From JACKOD01 sp041591635 (GTDB lineage: Bacteria; Pseudomonadota; Gammaproteobacteria; Pseudomonadales; Oleiphilaceae): 5,367 nucleotides of DNA. Both the position numbers and the translations under genes were made by a program. Positions 1 through 5,337 of the stretch are shown piece by piece (positions within the stretch are counted from its first letter, which is position 1; each line of letters starts with the position of its first letter). The DNA is taken from the NCBI GenBank assembly GCA_041591635.1, contig JBFHRO010000225.1, forward strand, positions 1 through 5,367, in the 5' to 3' direction. The notes under the pieces were generated by a model. The model was not told the DNA's origin. It did not search any database and saw only the letters and a program-made list of their open reading frames with translations.

Positions 1-1137
1 ATCAAACTGGCCGGCAATCTTGAGCAATGGCCGGCCGGCATTCAGGTGCAAGACGGCTGGCTGAATTTCACCCTGGACAGCGCTCTGGGTTGGCACGGTG
101 AGCCCCATCTGGCTCGGGCCCGGGTGTTTGTTGTGCAAGGTGGTCTTCAGTTACTGGTGGGTCGCGATGTGCAGGATCTGATGGTGGTCAAGAACCTCAT
201 TGAGCGGGCCATCAACTGGGGTATGGGAATCACTCTCGCTCTGGCGCTGTTTGGCGGCATTATGATGAGTCGCAGCACCGCACGGCGCATTGAAGTCATC
301 AACCAGATCAGCCAGAAAATCATGAACGGTAACCTGGCCTTGCGCATACCGGCGCGCGGCACCGATGATGATTTTGATCAGCTGGCGAACAACCTCAATC
401 AGATGCTGGATCGAATTGTGCAGCTCATGGAGGGAATACGTCATGTGTCGGACAATATTGCCCACGATCTGCGAACGCCCCTGACCAGGCTGCGTAACCG
501 CCTCGAAAACACCCTGATGTCGGTGGGGCCCGAGCAGCGTGATGACGTCGCGGATGCCGTCGCCGAGGCTGATCAGCTGTTGTCTACCTTCAGTGCCCTT
601 TTGCGTATTGCCCGATTGGAAACGGGTGGCAAAGTTACCAATCCGGTTTCCATTGATCTTTCCAGGCTTGCCGGCGATGCGGCCGAGTTGTATGAGGCCC
701 TTGCCGAGGATAAGCAGCAAACCTTGACTATTGAAGTTGAGCCAGACTTGCATGTGCTGGGTGATAAGGACTTGCTGTTTCAGACCCTCAGCAATCTGCT
801 GGATAATGCGATCAAATACACGCCACAAGCGGGGCGGATCGAGCTGCATCTGATCCGGGCGGATCATCAGGCGTGCCTGACGGTCGCGGATTCGGGTATC
901 GGTATTGCGGATGAAGACAAAGAGAAGGTGTTTCAGCGGTTTTACCGCGTGGCCAAAAGCCGCTCTTTGCCAGGCAACGGTCTGGGCCTGAGCCTGGTCG
1001 GCGCTGTGATTGCCATGCATAAAGGCACGATCAGGCTGAAGGACAATCATCCGGGTTTGATCGTGGAGGTCAGATTGCCTCTGGCGGACATGCCTCGGAT
1101 TGATGCGTCAGAACTGCCAATGGCAACGATAAACTGA
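1..1137 (+). CDS. Sensor histidine kinase with HAMP domain, 5'-truncated by the window edge
   Basis: This is the C-terminal 378 residues of an inner-membrane two-component sensor kinase. The frame is open from base 1, so the start and the first membrane segment lie upstream; the in-frame GTG at 46 is internal. Counting from the first codon, residues 1-70 are the end of a periplasmic sensor region, about 71-90 a membrane helix (INWGMGITLALALFGGIMMS), and about 90-140 a HAMP linker. The phosphorylated His is residue 155 in the H-box NIAHDLRTPLTRLR. The ATPase domain shows the N-box NLLDNAIKYTP (Asn 269), G1 DSGIGI, F-box FQRFYR and G2 GNGLGLS. All catalytic boxes are intact, so an active kinase is expected. 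Such kinases usually sit just downstream of their OmpR-type response regulator, which would be off the left edge. The signal sensed cannot be told from the part visible, so I give no symbol. Confidence 0.95.
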   Translation: MKLAGNLEQWPAGIQVQDGWLNFTLDSALGWHGEPHLARARVFVVQGGLQLLVGRDVQDLMVVKNLIERAINWGMGITLALALFGGIMMSRSTARRIEVINQISQKIMNGNLALRIPARGTDDDFDQLANNLNQMLDRIVQLMEGIRHVSDNIAHDLRTPLTRLRNRLENTLMSVGPEQRDDVADAVAEADQLLSTFSALLRIARLETGGKVTNPVSIDLSRLAGDAAELYEALAEDKQQTLTIEVEPDLHVLGDKDLLFQTLSNLLDNAIKYTPQAGRIELHLIRADHQACLTVADSGIGIADEDKEKVFQRFYRVAKSRSLPGNGLGLSLVGAVIAMHKGTIRLKDNHPGLIVEVRLPLADMPRIDASELPMATIN

Positions 1138-1151
1138 AGGGAAAGTTGACG

Positions 1152-1181
1152 CTGAAAGAAAAGTCGGCGTTCGATCGCCGA
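1152..1181 (-). terminator. Intrinsic terminator of the 102-residue minus-strand gene
   Basis: Read on the minus strand, the arms TCGGCG and CGCCGA (plus-strand 1176-1181 and 1164-1169) form a perfect 6-bp stem with a 6-base loop. They are followed at once by CTTTTCTTTC, a T-rich tract. It lies about 55 bases past the stop of the gene at 1236-1544. On the plus strand there is no T-run after the stem, so it should work mainly in the minus direction. Confidence 0.6.
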
Positions 1182-1188
1182 TCAAGAA

Positions 1189-1225
1189 CGAGGCGCGGGG
1201 CCTGCCTGTGCAGGTGTGCGCCTCG
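1189..1225. other. Stem-loop between the two convergent genes
   Basis: The arms CGAGGCGC (1189-1196) and GCGCCTCG (1218-1225) form a perfect 8-bp stem. Inside it CCTGC (1201-1205) pairs with GCAGG (1210-1214) around a 4-base loop, with a small internal loop between the two stems. It lies between the kinase stop at 1137 and the stop of the minus-strand gene at 1236. There is no T-run on the plus side and only TTCTTGATC on the minus side. It may protect a 3' end or help a Rho-type stop rather than act as a classical terminator. Confidence 0.45.
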
Positions 1226-1235
1226 ATGGTTGGGA

Positions 1236-1544
1236 TTACCCAATAAAACGACGCACCTGGTTGAGCGTGTTGCGTGCCGGGGTAAGCACCATGCCCAGCG
1301 TATGATTGATGTTGCTTTCCACGCCGGCAACGGTTTTTTCGAATTTCACTTTCTGCGAGCCAACGCGCGCCTTGAGGCTGTCGAGTTCACCTTCGACACG
1401 CTTTTGTTCTGCCATGGCAAAAGCAATAATGGTGTGGCGGTTTACCTTGCTGGTAATGCCGTAGTTATCGAGCTGAAAGCCCAAAGTATCAATGCCGCTC
1501 AGGGCTGTTTCAATCAGTTTGCCGACGTTTTTGTTCAGTTTCAT
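1236..1544 (-). CDS. Small helical protein of unknown function (102 residues)
   Basis: I do not recognise this protein. It begins MKLNKNVGKLIETALSGIDT and ends LNQVRRFIG. It has no signal peptide and no clear membrane segment, so a soluble cytoplasmic protein is likely. The middle (about residues 43-72) is rich in charged residues with a heptad-like rhythm (MAEQKRVEGELDSLKARVGS), suggesting an amphipathic helix or short coiled coil. In size and helical character it faintly resembles phasins and other granule-associated helical proteins, but no family motif proves this. I chose the ATG at 1544 because GAGGAA sits 3 bases ahead of it. An in-frame ATG at 1565 would add seven residues but has a poorer ribosome site. 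The gene converges on the kinase gene, stands alone on its strand, and has a good terminator at 1152-1181, so it is probably a single-gene transcript. Confidence 0.75.
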   Translation of the reverse strand: MKLNKNVGKLIETALSGIDTLGFQLDNYGITSKVNRHTIIAFAMAEQKRVEGELDSLKARVGSQKVKFEKTVAGVESNINHTLGMVLTPARNTLNQVRRFIG

Positions 1545-1547
1545 AGA

Positions 1548-1553
1548 TTCCTC
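1548..1553 (-). promoter_or_regulatory. Ribosome binding site that fixes the start of the 102-residue gene
   Basis: The minus strand reads GAGGAATCTATG, a strong Shine-Dalgarno core (GAGG) 5 bases ahead of the ATG at 1544. The open frame continues upstream to a possible ATG at 1703, but those codons lack a comparable site. Confidence 0.65.
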
Positions 1554-1736
1554 GTGCGCCTTCATCGCGCTTTCTGGCTCGTGGTAAAAATACTGGTTTG
1601 GGGTAATCTGTTGGCGGGTGACGCTGACAACCCCTAACATGAAGTCGAATTCAAGACAAAACCAGATGCAGGCGGAAACATATCTGGAAAAACTGGGGAA
1701 CACAACCTAAAGTTGCGCCAAAAATGGGCGGATTGA

Positions 1737-1760
1737 ACAAAATATGATCGGTTGTTTTGT
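1737..1760. repeat. Short inverted repeat, possible operator
   Basis: The arms ACAAAA (1737-1742) and TTTTGT (1755-1760) are perfect inverted copies separated by 12 bases. The position, upstream of the 102-residue gene on the minus strand and of the putative small RNA on the plus strand, would suit a regulator site. Six-base AT-rich arms can easily arise by chance. Confidence 0.25.
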
Positions 1761-1779
1761 CCGTTACTGGTTTCTCCGC

Positions 1780-1803
1780 ACCTGCTTTCTTCCTTTTGCA
1801 GGT
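1780..1803. repeat. Inverted repeat with pyrimidine-only loop
   Basis: ACCTGC (1780-1785) pairs with GCAGGT (1798-1803) around a 12-base loop made only of C and T. It lies just upstream of the AT-rich promoter-like block. It could be a protein-binding palindrome or an RNA hairpin in the leader of a minus-strand transcript; nothing decides between these. Confidence 0.3.
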
Positions 1804-1818
1804 TACTTTCCGGAACTG

Positions 1819-1838
1819 TTTTTAATTATAAGTAATAC
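1819..1838. promoter_or_regulatory. AT-rich promoter-like block, usable on either strand
   Basis: The block reads TTTTTAATTATAAGTAATAC. On the plus strand it offers TATAAG (1827-1832), one base off the -10 consensus. On the minus strand it offers a perfect TATAAT (1825-1830). Neither has a good -35 box at 16-18 bases: the plus strand has TACTTT, and the minus strand has TTGGTT at 15 bases. Plus-strand use would start a transcript near 1839, just ahead of the small RNA candidate. Minus-strand use would give the 102-residue gene a leader of about 270 bases. The direction is undecided. Confidence 0.35.
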
Positions 1839-1850
1839 AGAGGCAAACCA

Positions 1851-1922
1851 ATGGCAAGGTTGGCTCGGCTAGTATGGCAAGTGTCGGATCGGCCAACGAG
1901 ACTGGCCGGCCCGACAGTGTAA
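1851..1922 (+). CDS. Possible 23-residue peptide, weak
   Basis: An ATG at 1851 opens a 23-codon frame ending in TAA at 1920-1922, beginning MARLARLVWQVSD. GAGG (1840-1843) lies 7 bases ahead of the ATG, a good ribosome-site spacing, and the frame ends before the terminator at 1965. The peptide is basic and contains no known motif. The open frame overlaps the long stem-loop at 1882-1916, so the structure might be RNA function rather than coding. Frames this short often arise by chance; the ribosome site is the only positive sign. Confidence 0.2.
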   Translation: MARLARLVWQVSDRPTRLAGPTV

Positions 1923-1964
1923 AGTTGTTGTGTGATGTTGCTCCTCCAAAATAGCGCTGACTTG

Positions 1965-1995
1965 CCCCGCCCCGAGCGGGGATTTCTTTTTATTT
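1965..1995 (+). terminator. Intrinsic terminator with no known upstream gene
   Basis: CCCCGC (1965-1970) pairs perfectly with GCGGGG (1976-1981) around the loop CCCGA, followed by ATTTCTTTTTATTT. The T-run is only on the plus-strand side; the other flank is not T-rich on the minus strand. This is a textbook Rho-independent terminator for rightward transcription. Confidence 0.8.
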
Positions 1996-2170
1996 GGCAC
2001 TCTGTCTTTGTCTCCCTCTCGTACTGAAATCATTGCGATCCGGTGGCGCTATCGGTGGCTGGCGCGCTGACCGGTGTCGCTTGCTGTATGATTCGCGCTG
2101 GACTGGCGCCTGCAAACGGAATAACCGGCGGGTGGCTGTGAATGTCGAGCTCTCGAACTGCGGTGCAATC

Positions 2171-3277
2171 ATGCTTGTATATAAATTCTCTGGCAGGCGC
2201 TCTGGATCCTGTGCTTTTTTTTGTGGCATGTGGTTGCTCAGCCCCTTGCAGGCACTGGGTGCTCCACAGTGGCAACCTTATTTTGAGATGGATTCACTCA
2301 GCCTGAGTGAAACCGTGCCAATCAATGCGGCGTTCGAAGAATGGAAAACCGGCAATTTTCGCCGTGGTGAGCGCCAGTGGACGACGAACTGGCTTGAACT
2401 TGGGGTGCATCACGGGCCTTGGTCGTACGCCCTGGTACAGCGCTACGATTATCGTCTGGACTTTACCAAGGATGCGAGTGAACTCTACTGGCAGGTGGCA
2501 AACAAGCGCACGCTGCAGACGGGCCAGGATTACGATGTGCGGGTTAGCGCGCATGCCCTGAACGCCCGGGGAGTGCGCGTGGCACACGAATTTGCGTTGC
2601 AGGATAAACTCCAGCTCAAGTTAGGCATCAGCCTGCTGCAGGCCACCTATTTGATTGATGGCAGTCTGTGGGGGACGGCGCAGGCTTTGAATACGAGAGA
2701 CTTTGATTATGATGCCTTTCTCGACTGGAGCTACAGCAAGGACAATCTGCTCGACCGGGTGGTCGACAAACCCTCGGGTTATGGTTTGATGCTGGATCTG
2801 GGGCTGAGGTACGAATACGGGCTGCACGAACTGCAGTGGCAGGCCAGGGATCTTCCGGGCTGGATTTATTGGCAGGACGTACCCTATACAACGGCACGTG
2901 GCCGGTCCAGCCGCAAGCACTACGACGAGCGGGGTTACGTCAGTATCGAGCCTGCCGTTTCGGGCCGCGAAGGCTTTCATTCCAATAAGGATCAGCTTTT
3001 GTCACCGCGCATGGTTGCCCGTTGGCGCTACTACGGCCATCCGTCATGGCAGCCGGTGGTGGCGGCTTACCACCAGTATGGCCAAACCCTTTTCAGTGTC
3101 GGCGGGCAAACGACGCTTGCCAGTGGAACCCGGCTGGCCGTCAGTTACTGGCCGGTTCATGCAGGGTGGGAGTTCAACCTGGGGCGCGCGGATGCCTGGC
3201 AGATCGGATTGATGGCAGACCATTACGAGTGGCAAAGGCTGCGCAGCCTGGGCGTCACTTTGCGGTGGGAAATCTGA
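2171..3277 (+). CDS. Probable outer-membrane beta-barrel protein, family not recognised
   Basis: From the ATG at 2171 this is a 368-residue protein with a signal peptide: a basic start (MLVYKFSGRRS), a hydrophobic core around residues 12-25, and a likely cut near ALG/APQ at about residues 28-31. The mature part has the marks of an outer-membrane barrel: many Trp and Tyr, alternating polar and hydrophobic stretches such as WSYALVQRYDYRLDF and SGYGLMLDLGLRYEYG, no later membrane helix, and a last strand ending GVTLRWEI with aromatic and hydrophobic residues in the usual C-terminal pattern. I cannot assign a family or cargo. The start is uncertain: the frame is open back to a TTG at 1994, and no good Shine-Dalgarno precedes 2171, but only 2171 gives a normal signal peptide and the upstream codons overlap the terminator's T-run. 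The rhomboid gene follows on the same strand after 100 bases; co-transcription is possible but not shown. Confidence 0.75.
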   Translation: MLVYKFSGRRSGSCAFFCGMWLLSPLQALGAPQWQPYFEMDSLSLSETVPINAAFEEWKTGNFRRGERQWTTNWLELGVHHGPWSYALVQRYDYRLDFTKDASELYWQVANKRTLQTGQDYDVRVSAHALNARGVRVAHEFALQDKLQLKLGISLLQATYLIDGSLWGTAQALNTRDFDYDAFLDWSYSKDNLLDRVVDKPSGYGLMLDLGLRYEYGLHELQWQARDLPGWIYWQDVPYTTARGRSSRKHYDERGYVSIEPAVSGREGFHSNKDQLLSPRMVARWRYYGHPSWQPVVAAYHQYGQTLFSVGGQTTLASGTRLAVSYWPVHAGWEFNLGRADAWQIGLMADHYEWQRLRSLGVTLRWEI

Positions 3278-3303
3278 AGGTCGAACCGCCCGCTGAACCG
3301 TGC

Positions 3304-3322
3304 GTCGCAGGCGGCGTGCGAC
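3304..3322. other. Hairpin after the beta-barrel gene
   Basis: GTCGCA (3304-3309) pairs perfectly with TGCGAC (3317-3322) around a 7-base GC-rich loop, 27 bases past the stop of the beta-barrel gene. There is no T-run after it on the plus strand (TAGAATGAAGG follows), so it is not a convincing terminator. TAGAAT at 3323-3328 resembles a -10 box for the rhomboid gene but has no matching -35 box. Confidence 0.3.
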
Positions 3323-3377
3323 TAGAATGAAGGTCTTTGATACGCCGTTGAGTTAACCGAAACCGGAGTTCGACAGG

Positions 3378-4817
3378 ATGCTGATGATTCCCGCCGAGCG
3401 CGAGATTGACTGGCTTCGCCCGCCCTGGGTAACGCTGGCCCTGATTGCGCTGAACATCATGGTGTTTTTCGCGCTTCAGGGCCGCGATGAACGCCTTATG
3501 GACGAGGCGCTGGCAGGCTACCAGCAGCATGATCTGGTCTGGCTTGAAGCGCCAGCCTATGCGCATTGGCTGGAGCGGGAGGCCAGTCTGAATAATCGCG
3601 ATACCCTGGGCAAGGCCGAGGCGGTGCGCAAGGCCATACAGGAAAAGAATGAGCCATGGCTGGCGCAGGTAATGCTCCGGGACAGAGCCTTCTACCTCAT
3701 GCTGCAGCGCGATGCCGGTTTGTATTGGCAGCGCCCCGAAGTGCAGCGCTGGCAAGAAATTCGGCCCGTGCTGGCTGAGCTCGTATATCGCCACAGCAGT
3801 TTTCAGGCAGGTTTGCTGCCGGCAGAGATCCAGTTGTCTGATCTGGTGTCCTATGCGTTTCTGCATGCGAGTCTGGCATACCTGGCCGGCAACATGCTGT
3901 TGCTGCTCCTCTTGGGGTGTCCGCGTGAGCGGGCGCTGGGTCGTTTCCGTTTTATCGTTTCTTATTTCCTCTGCGGCGCTTGCGCCGGACTTTTTCACAG
4001 CCTCCTTAATGCGGAGAGTTGGGTGCCGTTGATGGGTGCTTCGGGGGCGGTATCCGGACTGATGGGTATGTATCTGGCCTTGTTTGGGCTCCAGAAAATC
4101 CGTTTTTTGTGTTTTTTTGGCGTCTATTTCAAGTACGTTACCGCGCCTGCATTGCTGATGCTGCCGGTGTGGATTGCAAAAGAGGCCCTGGATTACTGGC
4201 TGGGAGCGCCTCCCAAGGTGGCCTTTTGGGCTGATGCAGGTGGCTTGCTCTGTGGTGCCGGGTTGATGTGGCTGTTTCGCCGGCACTGGCTTGAGACCGG
4301 CGAGAGCGTTTTGGCGCCTTTGGTCGAGGATCAGGATGGCGAATTTCGCGAGCGCTATGCTGCTGCCATGCATGCCCTGGGCCGCTTTGAGTTTGAGCAG
4401 GCCAGGGTGCTGTTTGAGGCGCTGTGGCGTGACTATCCGACGCGTCTTGGCTTGCTGGAGCATCTCTATCATCTGCACAAGCTTGATCCCGCTCAGGCCG
4501 CCTGTCACCGCTGCGCCCATGAGTTGATTGCGCAAAGCTTGCGGTGCAATGAAGTGGGGCTGGCGCTTCGTAGCTATGAGGATTACCTCAAGCGCACCGG
4601 TGCACAGAGTCAGCTGGAGCCGTCGATGCATTTTCAGGTCTTGCATGCGGCGTTACGTCACAATGAACTCAAGCAAGCGGAGGCCTGCTTTGCGCGCCTG
4701 CAAACGGTTGCTGCCGAGGAGTTGGCACGTGAGGCGGCGGCATTGCTGGCGCAAGAATTCAAGCGCCAGCAGCTGGAAGTCAAGGCGCGCAAGTATCTGG
4801 AACTGAGCCGGCCGTAA
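3378..4817 (+). CDS. Rhomboid-family inner-membrane protein with C-terminal helical domain; catalytic His replaced by Asp
   Basis: Rhomboids cut membrane proteins within the bilayer using a Ser-His pair. This 479-residue protein has a first membrane helix (about 15-33), a charged insert of some 120 residues (34-155), then five hydrophobic segments: about 158-180, 192-212, 217-237, 248-268 and 283-301. The Ser motif GASG is present (Ser 222), followed by GAVSGLMG-type small residues that pack the helix. Asn 172 in FLHASLAYLAGNM matches the oxyanion Asn, and His 163 is kept, but the second His of that motif is Tyr 168. In the last helix, where the family has AH-x-GG, it reads WADAGGL: Asp 286 replaces the catalytic His. 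Residues 303-479 are soluble, helix-rich and TPR-like, probably cytoplasmic. Activity is therefore doubtful; it may bind rather than cut membrane proteins. GGAG lies 9 bases before the ATG; a second ATG at 3384 is an alternative start. The gene converges with the copper chaperone gene 25 bases away. Confidence 0.88.
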   Translation: MLMIPAEREIDWLRPPWVTLALIALNIMVFFALQGRDERLMDEALAGYQQHDLVWLEAPAYAHWLEREASLNNRDTLGKAEAVRKAIQEKNEPWLAQVMLRDRAFYLMLQRDAGLYWQRPEVQRWQEIRPVLAELVYRHSSFQAGLLPAEIQLSDLVSYAFLHASLAYLAGNMLLLLLLGCPRERALGRFRFIVSYFLCGACAGLFHSLLNAESWVPLMGASGAVSGLMGMYLALFGLQKIRFLCFFGVYFKYVTAPALLMLPVWIAKEALDYWLGAPPKVAFWADAGGLLCGAGLMWLFRRHWLETGESVLAPLVEDQDGEFRERYAAAMHALGRFEFEQARVLFEALWRDYPTRLGLLEHLYHLHKLDPAQAACHRCAHELIAQSLRCNEVGLALRSYEDYLKRTGAQSQLEPSMHFQVLHAALRHNELKQAEACFARLQTVAAEELAREAAALLAQEFKRQQLEVKARKYLELSRP

Positions 4818-4842
4818 GCCGCAACAGGTTTGGCGGGTTTGC

Positions 4843-5337
4843 CTAGCGGGGTGCGGCCCCTTCTTGCACAGGTATCTGCACCGACAGTGACGTACCGTCT
4901 TCGAACAGCAGGGTAACACTGACCTGCTCGTGGGCTCGCAGTGGCCGTTTCAGGCCGATCAGCATCAGATGCAGGCCGCCAGGGGCAAATTCGAGACGGG
5001 CATGGGCACCAAGTTCCAGCGATGATTGCCGTCGCATTTTCATCATGCCCTGTTCTTCGAGAGTGGCGTGGAGTTCGACGCTATCGGCAATCCCGGTGGC
5101 GGCGCCTATAAGTCTTAAATTCCGTGAGCTGTGATTGTGCAGCACGAGATAGGCAGCACTGGTGCGCGCCACCGGGGGTACCAGTCTGATCCAGGCCTGA
5201 TCGACCAACAGTGCTGGCGTGGGTGTTGCGGGCAGAACCGCTTCTGAGCGAAGCGTTTGCGGGTAACCCAGGCTCGCAAGCAGCAGCGCAAGGTGAAACC
5301 ACCGCCACAGGCTTTGGGGTTTGATGGTGGTTGTCAT
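4843..5337 (-). CDS. Periplasmic copper chaperone, PCuAC family
   Basis: PCuAC proteins bind Cu(I) in the periplasm and help deliver copper, typically to the CuA or CuB site of cytochrome c oxidase, often alongside Sco1-type proteins. The protein has 164 residues, normal for the family. A signal peptide spans about residues 1-33: a basic start, a hydrophobic stretch HLALLLASLG, and a likely cut after SEA. The copper site fits the family pattern H-X10-M-X21-H-X-M exactly: His 90, Met 101, His 123 and Met 125, within VELHATLEEQGMMKM and PGGLHLML. The residues before the site (VDQAWIRLVPP, then AAYLVLHN) match the family's usual N-terminal strands. The start at 5337 is chosen for the signal peptide. 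GAGG lies 13 bases upstream, rather far, so translation may depend on coupling to a gene that ends at the ATGA overlap. Confidence 0.94.
   Translation of the reverse strand: MTTTIKPQSLWRWFHLALLLASLGYPQTLRSEAVLPATPTPALLVDQAWIRLVPPVARTSAAYLVLHNHSSRNLRLIGAATGIADSVELHATLEEQGMMKMRRQSSLELGAHARLEFAPGGLHLMLIGLKRPLRAHEQVSVTLLFEDGTSLSVQIPVQEGAAPR

Larger units (their letters stand above)
1839..1995 (+). ncRNA. Candidate small RNA ending in an intrinsic terminator
   Basis: A clear plus-strand terminator at 1965-1995 has no recognisable gene in front of it: the nearest plus-strand gene ends at 1137, and that gap contains a gene on the opposite strand. About 130 bases before the terminator is a -10-like TATAAG. 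Between them lies a strong stem-loop: TGTCGG (1882-1887) pairs with CCGACA (1911-1916), and CGGCC (1890-1894) with GGCCG (1904-1908), separated by a 2x2 internal loop and capped by a 9-base loop. Size (about 155 bases), structure and terminator fit a bacterial regulatory RNA. I recognise no known RNA family, and the 5' end is a guess from the -10 box. Confidence 0.4.
1545..2170. other. Long intergenic region (about 626 bases)
   Basis: This stretch separates the minus-strand 102-residue gene from the plus-strand beta-barrel gene, so it must hold the leaders and promoters of both. From left to right it contains two imperfect inverted repeats (1737-1760 and 1780-1803), an AT-rich promoter-like block (1819-1838), a 23-codon open frame (1851-1922), a long stem-loop (1882-1916) and a plus-strand intrinsic terminator (1965-1995). 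Between 1996 and 2170 I see no convincing promoter: TATGAT at 2087-2092 resembles a -10 box but lacks a matching -35 box at normal spacing. Confidence 0.6.

Noticed and set aside
151..1050. Long minus-strand open frame (about 299 codons) opposite the kinase gene
   Set aside because: It lies wholly antisense to a kinase with all its catalytic boxes, has no recognisable domain, and is the kind of shadow frame produced by GC-rich codon use.
1146..1637. Plus-strand open frame of 163 codons
   Set aside because: It has no good ribosome site, runs through the hairpins at 1164-1225 and is antisense to the 102-residue gene, which has a strong ribosome site and terminator.
1545..1703. N-terminal extension of the 102-residue protein to an ATG at 1703
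   Set aside because: The extra residues look unlike the rest (Cys, Phe and Tyr rich) and there is a strong Shine-Dalgarno directly before the ATG at 1544.
2081..2092. Possible promoter for the beta-barrel gene (TATGAT at 2087-2092)
   Set aside because: No -35-like hexamer lies 15-19 bases upstream, so one five-of-six match is not enough.
1994..2170. N-terminal extension of the beta-barrel protein to a TTG at 1994
   Set aside because: It would start within the terminator's T-run and bury the signal peptide 60 residues into the protein.
3255..4646. Long minus-strand open frame (about 463 codons) opposite the rhomboid gene
   Set aside because: The plus strand here carries membrane helices and the GASG motif. 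The antisense product is Gln/His/Arg-rich with no domain, typical of a shadow frame.
4818..4857. Possible shared terminator between the rhomboid and copper chaperone genes
   Set aside because: GCCGCA and TGCGGC can pair, but the loop is 28 bases, the second arm lies inside the chaperone coding region, and neither strand has a T-run.
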